Translations under genes and position numbers: made by a program
The notes under the pieces: model-generated
Database searches by the model: none
What the model was told of the DNA's origin: nothing
What the model saw: only the letters and a program-made list of their open reading frames with translations
Assembly: GCF_029989365.1 (NCBI RefSeq)
Contig: NZ_JAPRAQ010000003.1
Location: 310,001-374,000, forward strand
Origin: Bradyrhizobium sp. Arg816
GTDB taxonomy: Bacteria; Pseudomonadota; Alphaproteobacteria; Rhizobiales; Xanthobacteraceae
Direction: 5' to 3'
Length of the DNA: 64,000 bases
Shown: positions 27,128 through 35,627 of the stretch, in pieces
Position numbering within the stretch: the stretch's first letter is position 1
Layout of the letters: the number at the start of each line of letters is the position of its first letter

Positions 27128-27664
27128 TTAGGCGATCGCCGGGAAGTCGATCTCGGTGTCGTTGATGCGGTTGAAGACGTTGGTGAACACGGTAGTGGCA
27201 AAGGCGAGGCTGATGTCGACGAGCTGCGCGTCGCTGTAGCCGGCGGCCTTGATCGCGACGAAATCCTTGTGGCTGACGGTGCCGCTGGTGCGCGCAAGCT
27301 TGTCGACGAAGGCGACCAGCGCATCACGCTGGGCATCACCGGTGGGCCGGCCATCGCGGATCTGCTTCAGGACCTCCGGCGCCAGGCCGACGAGCTTTGC
27401 GAGATGGCTGTGGGCGGCGACACAATAGTCACAGCCGGCGGCCTCGCTGATGACGAGCTTGATGATCTCCTTGTCGGACTTGGTCAGTCCGCCGGAGGCG
27501 AGCACAGTGTCGGCAGCGAGCACGGCCTTGAGCGCAGCGGGGCCATGGGCGGCGATGGCCGCAAAGGTGTTCGGCACGCTGCCGATGGCCTTCTTGATCT
27601 GGGCATAGACCTGGCCGGAGGGGCCGGCGTCAGTTTCGAGGTTCGGGATGGAAAGGCGGGACAT
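27128..27664 (-). CDS. AhpD-like carboxymuconolactone decarboxylase-family protein
   Basis: 178 residues. An AhpD-type redox site EAAGCDYCVAAH is present with Glu74, Cys78, Cys81 and His85, the E-x(n)-CxxC-xxx-H pattern of alkylhydroperoxidases. The protein would reduce peroxides or act as a thiol-disulfide partner in the cytosol. It is first gene of a two-gene operon with DUF417 copy 1. Its upstream region carries the motif block also seen before the small ICRGC protein gene. Confidence 0.9.
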   Translation of the reverse strand: MSRLSIPNLETDAGPSGQVYAQIKKAIGSVPNTFAAIAAHGPAALKAVLAADTVLASGGLTKSDKEIIKLVISEAAGCDYCVAAHSHLAKLVGLAPEVLKQIRDGRPTGDAQRDALVAFVDKLARTSGTVSHKDFVAIKAAGYSDAQLVDISLAFATTVFTNVFNRINDTEIDFPAIA

Positions 27665-27705
27665 GATGGCACTCCGTGTTGGGGTGGTGAACGATTGCGG
27701 AGTGA

Positions 27706-27769
27706 CACTATGGTCGTGATGTGAGATGTTGAATGCTTGATGTGCTTGTATATATGCTCAATCGTCTCA
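27706..27769 (-). promoter_or_regulatory. Putative AraC-regulated promoter block, copy A
   Basis: Read on the minus strand: TGAGACGATTGAGCATAT, then GCATTCA, then CACGACCATAGTG about 42 bp before the AhpD-like start. The same three blocks, in order and orientation, lie 50 bp upstream of the ICRGC gene (29187-29251). It is located in the divergent gap shared with the RclR-like AraC gene. Confidence 0.65.
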
Positions 27770-27794
27770 AATAACGTATCGAGAGGGAAATACG

Positions 27795-28790
27795 ATGGAT
27801 TGGCTCAGCCGGCTGTTCGAGATGATGCCGGTGCGCGGCCGTCTGGACCTGCGCTGCTCCTACGGCGCGCCGTGGCGGATCGAGCAGGGGCCGGGCGAGG
27901 CCAACGAAATCCCGTACCACGCGGTGCTCGCTGGCTCGGCGATGCTGGACGATCCGGCGGGAGGCCGGCCGTTGCGACTGGAGGCCGGCGACATTCTGCT
28001 GCTGCCGCACAACCCCCGGCACGTCATGCACGACGGCAGCGGAGCTGCGCCGCTGAAGGCCCGCAACCGCGCGTCACTCAACTTCACGATCAGCGAGAAT
28101 CCCGGCTCGGACGCCCGGCTCGATCTGTTGTGCGGACATTTTTCGATCGCCCCGCCGCACGACCGGCTGCTGCGCAACTATCTGCCACCGGTGCTGATCG
28201 TGAGGGCCGGCGCGCAGGCCGGAGAGCGGGATACGGCGGGGCAGCTCGCAGGCCTCGTTGCTTTGATGCGCGGCGAGACCGCAGACGATCAGCTGGGCGG
28301 CCGCGCGATGCTGAACGCGTTGTCGACGGCGATGTTCGCGCTCGTGCTGCGCCTCGCCAGCGAGACCGGGGAGGCGCCACGCGGGCTGCTTGCGCTCGCA
28401 GGTCACCCACGCCTCGCGCCGGTCGTCGCGGCCATGTTCAATGCGCCCGCGCGCGCATGGACACTGCCCGAGCTCGCGCAGCTCGCCAACATGTCGCGTG
28501 CGACACTCGCCCGTCAATTCCAGGAGAAGGTCGGACGTTCGCCCAGCGAGCTGCTGACCGACATCCGCATGACGCTGGCAACGAACGAACTGAGGAAATC
28601 CTCGCTCTCGACCGGAGCGGTGGCCGAAGCGGTCGGATATCTGTCCGAGGCGGCGTTCCAGCGGGCGTTCAAGAGCCACATGGGCATCACCCCCGCGCAA
28701 TGGCGAAAGGCTGCGCAGACGCCTGCGACGATTGACGAGCTGGAGCTGGCGAAGAGCGCAGAGACGGCATCGGCTGGCGAGAATGCCTAG
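27795..28790 (+). CDS. AraC-family regulator, RclR-like (Cupin_6 + HTH)
   Basis: 331 residues. An N-terminal Cupin_6-type domain (~5-200; AGDILLLPHNPRH) and a C-terminal AraC DNA-binding domain (~225-310; LAQLANMSRATLARQFQEKV and GYLSEAAFQRAFK). The cupin carries Cys21 and Cys113 (LLCGHF). E. coli RclR is, as I recall, a hypochlorite sensor using cysteines in this domain, including Cys21. The target genes RclC (DUF417) and a small exported protein have counterparts here, so this is probably an RclR-type activator. It is divergent from the AhpD/DUF417 operon. Confidence 0.85.
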   Translation: MDWLSRLFEMMPVRGRLDLRCSYGAPWRIEQGPGEANEIPYHAVLAGSAMLDDPAGGRPLRLEAGDILLLPHNPRHVMHDGSGAAPLKARNRASLNFTISENPGSDARLDLLCGHFSIAPPHDRLLRNYLPPVLIVRAGAQAGERDTAGQLAGLVALMRGETADDQLGGRAMLNALSTAMFALVLRLASETGEAPRGLLALAGHPRLAPVVAAMFNAPARAWTLPELAQLANMSRATLARQFQEKVGRSPSELLTDIRMTLATNELRKSSLSTGAVAEAVGYLSEAAFQRAFKSHMGITPAQWRKAAQTPATIDELELAKSAETASAGENA

Positions 28791-28819
28791 GCCGGCGCGC
28801 GTGAGGCGGCCGGGCTAGC

Positions 28820-29137
28820 TCAGCATCCACGGCAGATGATGAGCTTGCGATCCAGCATCTGATCGCGCTGCTGCTGCTCACGCTCCCAGGCCGACAGAGC
28901 ATCCGATTGAGGCGCGTCGGCCCGGCTCGGCTGACGGTGGCCGACCGGCGCGAGCCAGGGCAGGCGCGAGGTCGGCTCGGCCGAGGCGAAACGCGCGGCG
29001 GCCCGCGACGGCAGATCGGGGAGGGCGTCGAGAGAGCTGTTCCGGTCGGAAGCATGTGCGGGCGACAGCAAGCCGATCAGGAGAAGGCCCGCAAAGGCGG
29101 AGCGGATCGAGCGTGTCTGGTTCGAACGATGGGACAT
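28820..29137 (-). CDS. Small exported protein with C-terminal ICRGC motif, copy 1
   Basis: 105 residues. A signal peptide (residues ~12-30, AFAGLLLIGLLSPAHAS) is followed by a Pro/Arg/Ala-rich low-complexity middle and a helical tail ending DRKLIICRGC at the very C-terminus. The final Cys-x-x-Cys would sit in the periplasm. The protein at 44353-44607 ends DKKLKICRGC after a different middle, so the tail defines a family I cannot name. Its upstream region shares three motif blocks with the AhpD/DUF417 operon, suggesting control by the AraC regulator at 27795. It may be a functional counterpart of small periplasmic RclB (inference). Confidence 0.75.
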   Translation of the reverse strand: MSHRSNQTRSIRSAFAGLLLIGLLSPAHASDRNSSLDALPDLPSRAAARFASAEPTSRLPWLAPVGHRQPSRADAPQSDALSAWEREQQQRDQMLDRKLIICRGC

Positions 29138-29186
29138 TGTGGCGCTCCCGTAGTGGAGGCTCGGGATGAGCGGCTCCGTTGACGGC

Positions 29187-29251
29187 CACCATAGTCGTGG
29201 ACGCGAAAGGCTGAATGCCGCGCGATCTCGAAGATATGCTCGTTCGTCTCA
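29187..29251 (-). promoter_or_regulatory. Putative AraC-regulated promoter block, copy B
   Basis: Minus-strand reading: TGAGACGAACGAGCATAT, then GCATTCA, then CACGACTATGGTG, 50 bp before the ICRGC gene start. It matches copy A (27706-27769) block for block. Its first TGA is also the stop codon of the DUF427 gene. Confidence 0.65.
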
Positions 29252-30169
29252 CGAGCGTCGATAGAGGGGACTGGCTGCAGCTTCAGCGGGCCGGCTACCA
29301 GGCGTTGGCTCAACGACCACCTCGGCGATATCGAGATTGCGATCGGGGCCGTGTGGAACCACCGTTTGGCCGGGTTCGAGACGCATCTGCATGCCATCGA
29401 GATGGACCGTCACGATGTCCGGCTCGAACGATACAAAATTGGAGATGCGGCGGACTTCGGGATAGGCGTCGGGATACGACCATGCCGCCTGGCGCGCGTC
29501 TCCGATGGAGTAGTAGCTGCAGAGGCCCTTGTACGGGCAGAAGGTCTGGAGCTTTACGGGAGTGAGGGCAGACTCATCGATGTCGGCACGTGGAACATAC
29601 CAACGCGGTGCAAAGCCGGACTCGTAAAGGACCAGCGGCCGCTTTGTATCGGCGATGACCCGGCCCTGGTGGTTGACCACGAGGTTACGAGAGGTCTCGC
29701 GGATGTCGATGCGGTGATAGGGATCGGCGGCATGGCCCACGATGCGTTCGTCTTCCTCGTAGAAGGCATCCATGGCCCGCCAGGCAAAAGCGATCAGACC
29801 CTGCAAATCGCCTGCATGGGCGGGCAGGTTGGTGTGCCGCCATGCTCCTCGTGCCGCGATGTGTTGCTCGTCGACCCGAACGCCGTACCAGGACGTCGGC
29901 CCAAGATCGGCATGTTGAGTGATGTGCTCGGTAGGTTCCAGCACATGTGGGGAAACATCGGCCTCCGGGAAATAGGCCACAGGATAACGGCCCGGTTCGA
30001 AAAGGAGGAGCACCCGCTCGCTGTCGGCGATCCAGCTTCCCCCAAAACGCACGCGGATGCGGCGGCGCAACGGTTCGACGTACAGGAGTCGCTTGGGCAG
30101 CGGCTCGGGGACGAGAAAGCGGCCGATTGCTCCCGTTGAAAGCGGGCCTTGTTGCCAGGACAGTCCCAA
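29249..30169 (-). CDS. Tandem DUF427-domain protein
   Basis: 306 residues with two DUF427 domains. The first (~35-110) contains RVRFGGSWIADSERVLLLFE and YFPEADV; the second (~150-255) contains RVIADTKRPLVLYESG, RWYVPRADID and CPYKGLCSYYSIGD. The start is TTG at 30169, supported by AGGGAGAGATCAG directly upstream. The function of DUF427 is unknown. It lies between the tandem multi-domain kinases (161 bp upstream) and the ICRGC gene, all on the minus strand. Confidence 0.85.
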   Translation of the reverse strand: MGLSWQQGPLSTGAIGRFLVPEPLPKRLLYVEPLRRRIRVRFGGSWIADSERVLLLFEPGRYPVAYFPEADVSPHVLEPTEHITQHADLGPTSWYGVRVDEQHIAARGAWRHTNLPAHAGDLQGLIAFAWRAMDAFYEEDERIVGHAADPYHRIDIRETSRNLVVNHQGRVIADTKRPLVLYESGFAPRWYVPRADIDESALTPVKLQTFCPYKGLCSYYSIGDARQAAWSYPDAYPEVRRISNFVSFEPDIVTVHLDGMQMRLEPGQTVVPHGPDRNLDIAEVVVEPTPGSRPAEAAASPLYRRS

Positions 30170-30330
30170 CTGATCTCTCCCTGCAGTACACCGTCGGTCG
30201 ATGGCGGACCTGTTCCGGCCCGTGCTTGGCTTCGCCGGCGCGATCCGATGGCTATATTTCGTCCGTGGCCCGGCCTTGGTTACAGGTCATCCCACCAATT
30301 TTGCGGTGTGATGACGCCAGCCGAGATGGT

Positions 30331-33300
30331 TCAACCAACCGCAAAGCCGTCATCGATCGGCACGGTGAACTGGAAGACGGCGCCGCGCGGTTCGTTTGCA
30401 GCCGCCCACAGTCTGCCGCCATGCGCAACGATGATCGAGCGGCATATCGACAGTCCGACACCGAGGCCGCCCGACTTGGTGGTGTAGAAGGGTTCGAACA
30501 GCCGCGCTTGGCCCTCCGCAGACAAGCCCGGCCCCGAATCCGTGATCGATACGCGTATGCTCTCGGCATCCGCTCTCGCGGTCTGGATCAACAGCTCGCG
30601 CTTGCCCTCCGTTGTCTCGCTCATGGCCTCGATGGCGTTGAGGATCAGGTTGAGTGTGACCTGCTGCAGCTCGACGCGATCGCCGATGACCTTGGGCAGA
30701 CGATCGGCGAATATCGTCTGGATCGCGACATCGTGCCGCGCCGCTTCAGCTTCCGTGAGTTCGATGACTTGACCGATGACGTCGTTGATCGCCAGGGAAT
30801 CCCGTTTGGGCGGTGATTTCTTGACCAGATCCCGGATTCGCCCGATGACCTCGCTGGAGCGGATGCCGTTCTCGATGGCGCGTATCAGCGCCCTGCGCGT
30901 CTGCTCCAGCGCCGGCGGTTGGTGATCGAGCCAGCTCAAGGCCGCTTGCGCGCTGGCGATAACGGCGGTGTTCGGCTGGTTGACCTCGTGGGCGATCGAC
31001 GCCGTCAGCTGTCCCATCACCGCCACGCGGTTGGCGTGGGCCAGCTCCATCTGAGCCTCGCGGTAACGCTGTTCGCGCTCCTGAAGCTCCCGGTACAAAC
31101 GAGCGTTGTCGAGCGAGGTCGCAGCCTCGGATGCGAGAAATTTGAGGATCGCGATCCGGGCGGGTGTGAAGACGCGCGAGGCGAGATTGTTCTCGAGATA
31201 CAGAAATGCCACCGCCCTGCCTTGCTTGACGAGCGGCACGCACAAGGCTGATCGGACGTGCTTCTTCTGGATGTACTCGTCGCCGCCGAACGCGCTGCTC
31301 GTCGAGGCATCGTCGAGCACGACGCTTTCCTGCGCGCGAGCCGTGTAAAGCACGATCGACATCGGGACTTCAGCGGCGGAGATCGGCGAATCGGCGAGAT
31401 CGAGAGCGATAGAACCGCCGCCGGTCACTGCGTCCGCCCGAATTCTCAGCTCGGAACCCCTCGGTAAAATCAGCACGCCACGTTCCGCACCCGCATGCTC
31501 GATGGCCGAGCGAAGCAGGGTCTCCGTGAGCTTCTCCAGCACGATCTCGCCTGAAACAGCCTCCGACACCTTGAGAACCGTCGCAAGGTCAAGCTGCTCG
31601 ACAGGTGCTCCGATCGTGCCTGCGGCGCTGAGCGCGGATCCTCGCTCCCGCAGGTTCGGATGGAGTTTCTCGAGCTGGCTCACCTTCGCCTCGGCGCCCC
31701 AGCGCGCGTAGCAATCGCGCGCTTTCGTCAGGTAGGATTGAACGACCGTTCGAATGCCGCGCGCCTCGTAGAACCCTGCTGCACGTTCCGCAGCGATCGC
31801 CTCGATCTGCGCGAAGCCGGATTCTTGCGCCAATCGGATCGTTTCTTCGTAGAGCTGCTCCGCCTCGAGTTCGCGACCCTCGATGCGCGCAAGCTCCGCC
31901 GTGACGAGCTTCTGCCGGGCGGCGAAGTTTGCGGGGCAGCGGTCGGACCAGACTGTCAGCTTGCGGTGGTGTTCGCGGAGGTCGCTGAGGCGCCGCTCGC
32001 GTTCCTCAGGGCGTGATGCGTGATAAGCTCCGGCATGAGCGAGTGCCGTGTAGAACCGGTATTCGGTGAAATCCGAATAAGCGCGGACGCACCATGAGAG
32101 TGCTTCTGCGCGTGCGGCGAGGGCAATCGCGGCCTCGTCACGTCCGGCAATGACTTCGATCTGAATTTGCGTCGCGTAGTAGAAGAAGGCGCTTATCGGT
32201 TCGCTCGCGTCCGGGGGCTGAAGCGCCCCGGGGCTCTCGAAGTCATTCGGCCCATCGCGTCCCATAAGGCTCAGCGCCAGATCTCGTTGCCTTATGAGGC
32301 CCTCCGCAGCCAATCGGACGCCCAAACCCTCGGCGAATGCCAGGGACCGCTCGGCACGCGAGCAGACGTCCATGAGCGAATCGCCGCAGAAGAGATCCAC
32401 CGATATCAACCCGCGATGCGAATACGCCGCGAATGCCAGATCTCCAGTCGTCAAACAGATTGCAAGAGCGCGCCGAATGAACGGCCGTCCCGATCGGATC
32501 GGGAGAACCCATGGGGTCACGTGGAGGCCGAATACCAAAAGCGCCCGGCCGCTCAGCCCTGTCTGCGGCTGCCTGTCGGCAAGGGCTGCGCCAAATTGTG
32601 ATAGCCGGAATCCAAGTTCGGCATCGGTTGAACTGCTCGCGAGCACGCCGAATATGGCGGTCAGCGGGTAGCACGCTTCAGGGCTGGTTCCGTGTGCGAG
32701 CGTCAGTCGCGTGGCCGCCACGAGCATGGTGTCGGACAGGTTGCGATCGGTGAGAAACGCAGGTGTGAGGAGGTCGGCCAGGACGCCCATGGTCGCACGA
32801 TGATCCGGATCGGTCATCGGCGGTAGCGCATGAAGCTGCTCGTCGGACAGTTTTTCGGTCAAGCTCCGCAGGCGTCGCCGATCCTCATCCACCTCGCTGC
32901 GGCTGGGATGAGGAGACCAGTCGATCCCGGTTCTGCGCAAGAATGCGAGGCAAACGGCGACCGCCCGCTCGAGCTGTCCCGCAGTGGTGTATAGCTGCGC
33001 CTGGAGTCTGGCGACCTCGGCGCTCGCCTGAATGTCCGAACAGCTCTGCGACAGGACCGTCAATTCCGCCTCTGCCGTGTTCAGCTCGCCGAGCAGGAAT
33101 TTGCACTCGGCGTGGAGCAGGCCGATCGCGAAGGCGTCCCGGCTGCACCGCGGATGCCCTTCCTCCCCGAGCAGTTCGCGCGCGATTTCAAGGTAGGTTG
33201 CTGCCGCGTGGTAAGCCGTTGCATTTCGTGCGCGCCGGCCCGCGGCGAGATTGACGGCAATGACCTGTTCGCGTTCAGCGCCGTTCGTCAAAGCGGCGAT

Positions 33301-35475
33301 GCCGCGGTTCAGCTGGTTGGCAACGATATAGACGCGCTCGTTGGTTTCGTCAGGCGTCAGCTGCGCTGCCAGGACCAGGCCGATCCGAAGGTGCAGCGCC
33401 GTTCGCCTGTCCTGGTCCGGTTGAAGCGCATAAGCGGCCTCTTGCACGCGATCGTGCACGAACGCGTAAGAGCTCTTGAGGCGTCGGACCAGCTCGAGAC
33501 GCGTCGCGTCTTTCAAATCCGCGTGCAGCGTCTGCTCCGATGCTCCGTGCACGAGGCAGAGCATTGCGATCTCGGCGCTGTTGCCCAGGCAGGCCAGCTC
33601 CAGCAGGGCCTGACGTGTCTCGTCGCGCAAACCGCTCAGCTTGCCGACCATGAGATCTGCGACGTTTTCGGCGTAGCTCTTTTCCTTGATGCGTTCGAGA
33701 TCCCAGCGCCACTGTCGCTTGTCATGATCGAAGGTCAGTAGTTCCTCTTCGGCCAGCGCCCGCAGAAACTGCGTGAGGAAGAACGGATTCCCGTTCGTCT
33801 TCTCGTATATCAGCTGCGCCATGGGCATGGCGTATGCCGGCTCGCAATGAAGTGCATCCGCGGTGAATTCCAGGACGGCATCGCAAGTGAGGGGTGCCAG
33901 GTCGATTTCCCGCACCCGTTTGCGGGACGTCCGAATTTCGACGAGCCGTTGGGCCAGCAGATGCTTGACGTCGACATCGTTGCGTCGATAGGCGACGATG
34001 AGAAGCAGATTTTGCAGGTCGGATCTGTTCAGAAGAAACTCGATCAGATCCAGTGTGGCCAGGTCGAGCCACTGCAGGTCGTCGAGGAACAGCACGAGGG
34101 GATGGTGAGGCTTGGCGAAGATGCCAATGAAGCGTCGAACGACGAGTTGGAAGCGTCGCTGTGCGTCTTGCGGTGGTGCTTCCGGGACAGGTGGTTGATC
34201 CCCGATCACCAGCCGCAGCTCCGGTACGAGATCCACCATCAGCTGACCGAGAGGGCCCAGCGCGTCGTGCAGTGCGCTACGCCAGGGTGCCAGATCGGCG
34301 TCGCTCTTGGCGAGGAGGCCCCGGATAAGGCCTTGAAGCGCATGCGCGAGCGTCGCGTAAGGCATATCGCGCTTGTGCTGATCGAACTTGCCGGAAGCGA
34401 AGAGCCCTCCCAACGGCACCAAGGCCTTGTGCATTTCGTCGACCATAACGGACTTGCCGATACCGGAGGGGCCGGACACCAGGATCAACTCGGGCGTGCC
34501 GCTCCGCGTCACGCGATCGAACGAGGTGAGCAACGCCTCGATCTCGTGCTCCCTGCCGTAGAGCCGTTCGGGAATGAGGAGGCGGTCGGGTATATCGGTT
34601 TGGGCCAGGACGAAATCATCGATTTGTCCCCGCGCTTCCCATTCGGCGAGTGACCGTTCGAGGTCGCTCTTGAGACCGGCGGCGGTCTGGTAGCGGTCCT
34701 CTGCCGTCTTGGCGAGGAGCTTCATGATGATCCCCGACACGGCGCGAGGCACGCCATTGACTCGTTCGGCGGGCGCAACGGCTTGTCTGGCGATGTGGCT
34801 GTGCACCCATTCCATCGGACTGGCAGCGGTGAACGGCAGTGCGCCCGTCAGCATCCGGTAGAACGTCACGCCGATTGCATACAGATCGCTGCGGGAATCG
34901 ACGGACCGGTTCATGCGGCCGGTCTGCTCGGGCGCCATGTAGGCCAGCGTGCCCGCCATGGTCTCCGGTGGTTCGAGCTGCTGTCGCTCGCGCGGCAGGC
35001 GAGATGCAAGGCCAAATCCGGTGATCCTGACCTCGTCTGCTCCGCTCACCAGAAGATTGGCCGGCTTCAAATCCTTGTGGACCAGGCCCTGCCGATGCAG
35101 CTGGTCGACGGCGGTGGTGATGCCGAGAGCCAATCGCAGAAAGCGCGTCAGCTTCATCGGCGCGCCGAGCAGCCGCTCGAGCGGCTCGCTGCCGGGATCT
35201 TCCAATATCAGCAAGGTTCGACCACCGTCGCGGATCAGCTCCAGCGGCCGTACGGCCCAGGTCCCATCGAGCTCGTCGCGCAAGGCGTATTCATGGGCGA
35301 GCCGGTCGAGGACCGCGGCCGGCGGATGTTCCGTAGCCGCCCTTACGGTCAGGACATTGTTGACGCCGCCATCGGCGCCCCGGCGCCATTCGCGGCAAAA
35401 GACGCGCTCGCCGTCGTCCCATGACGCCTTGAGACCGGCATTGCCATTCGTGGATACCCGCGAGGATACGTGCAT
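30331..35475 (-). CDS. Kinase-like/AAA ATPase/GAF/histidine kinase fusion, copy 1
   Basis: 1,714 residues from the ATG at 35475 (the frame opens further upstream from a TTG). Domains: Ser/Thr-kinase-like (~20-280), AAA ATPase with Walker A GPSGIGKS (335-342) and Walker B LVLFLDD (460-466), a long helical TPR-like middle (~700-1260), GAF (~1290-1450), and histidine kinase with HEVNQP (His ~1496), LNLILNAIEAM, DSGPGL and GLGVGLS. The kinase domain keeps HKDLKPAN and APE, but has no Lys in the beta-3 strand (VLTVRAA) and GFG instead of DFG (Gly153), so it is probably a pseudokinase. It is similar in layout to cyanobacterial HstK-type proteins. It is a tandem paralogue of the gene at 35628. No receiver domain is fused. 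Confidence 0.9.
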   Translation of the reverse strand: MHVSSRVSTNGNAGLKASWDDGERVFCREWRRGADGGVNNVLTVRAATEHPPAAVLDRLAHEYALRDELDGTWAVRPLELIRDGGRTLLILEDPGSEPLERLLGAPMKLTRFLRLALGITTAVDQLHRQGLVHKDLKPANLLVSGADEVRITGFGLASRLPRERQQLEPPETMAGTLAYMAPEQTGRMNRSVDSRSDLYAIGVTFYRMLTGALPFTAASPMEWVHSHIARQAVAPAERVNGVPRAVSGIIMKLLAKTAEDRYQTAAGLKSDLERSLAEWEARGQIDDFVLAQTDIPDRLLIPERLYGREHEIEALLTSFDRVTRSGTPELILVSGPSGIGKSVMVDEMHKALVPLGGLFASGKFDQHKRDMPYATLAHALQGLIRGLLAKSDADLAPWRSALHDALGPLGQLMVDLVPELRLVIGDQPPVPEAPPQDAQRRFQLVVRRFIGIFAKPHHPLVLFLDDLQWLDLATLDLIEFLLNRSDLQNLLLIVAYRRNDVDVKHLLAQRLVEIRTSRKRVREIDLAPLTCDAVLEFTADALHCEPAYAMPMAQLIYEKTNGNPFFLTQFLRALAEEELLTFDHDKRQWRWDLERIKEKSYAENVADLMVGKLSGLRDETRQALLELACLGNSAEIAMLCLVHGASEQTLHADLKDATRLELVRRLKSSYAFVHDRVQEAAYALQPDQDRRTALHLRIGLVLAAQLTPDETNERVYIVANQLNRGIAALTNGAEREQVIAVNLAAGRRARNATAYHAAATYLEIARELLGEEGHPRCSRDAFAIGLLHAECKFLLGELNTAEAELTVLSQSCSDIQASAEVARLQAQLYTTAGQLERAVAVCLAFLRRTGIDWSPHPSRSEVDEDRRRLRSLTEKLSDEQLHALPPMTDPDHRATMGVLADLLTPAFLTDRNLSDTMLVAATRLTLAHGTSPEACYPLTAIFGVLASSSTDAELGFRLSQFGAALADRQPQTGLSGRALLVFGLHVTPWVLPIRSGRPFIRRALAICLTTGDLAFAAYSHRGLISVDLFCGDSLMDVCSRAERSLAFAEGLGVRLAAEGLIRQRDLALSLMGRDGPNDFESPGALQPPDASEPISAFFYYATQIQIEVIAGRDEAAIALAARAEALSWCVRAYSDFTEYRFYTALAHAGAYHASRPEERERRLSDLREHHRKLTVWSDRCPANFAARQKLVTAELARIEGRELEAEQLYEETIRLAQESGFAQIEAIAAERAAGFYEARGIRTVVQSYLTKARDCYARWGAEAKVSQLEKLHPNLRERGSALSAAGTIGAPVEQLDLATVLKVSEAVSGEIVLEKLTETLLRSAIEHAGAERGVLILPRGSELRIRADAVTGGGSIALDLADSPISAAEVPMSIVLYTARAQESVVLDDASTSSAFGGDEYIQKKHVRSALCVPLVKQGRAVAFLYLENNLASRVFTPARIAILKFLASEAATSLDNARLYRELQEREQRYREAQMELAHANRVAVMGQLTASIAHEVNQPNTAVIASAQAALSWLDHQPPALEQTRRALIRAIENGIRSSEVIGRIRDLVKKSPPKRDSLAINDVIGQVIELTEAEAARHDVAIQTIFADRLPKVIGDRVELQQVTLNLILNAIEAMSETTEGKRELLIQTARADAESIRVSITDSGPGLSAEGQARLFEPFYTTKSGGLGVGLSICRSIIVAHGGRLWAAANEPRGAVFQFTVPIDDGFAVG

Positions 35476-35627
35476 CTGCCGGACTCCGGAACTAGCCGGC
35501 CAGTCGATTGAAAAGAAGGGAAAGGTTTTCACCTGTCCCGTTCGGGAACCTACTCCCAACGCCAATCCCCAACAATAGCCGGGATCGGAGCCACGCTATG
35601 AGCCAGATTCCGACTTCGGGGCGTGGT

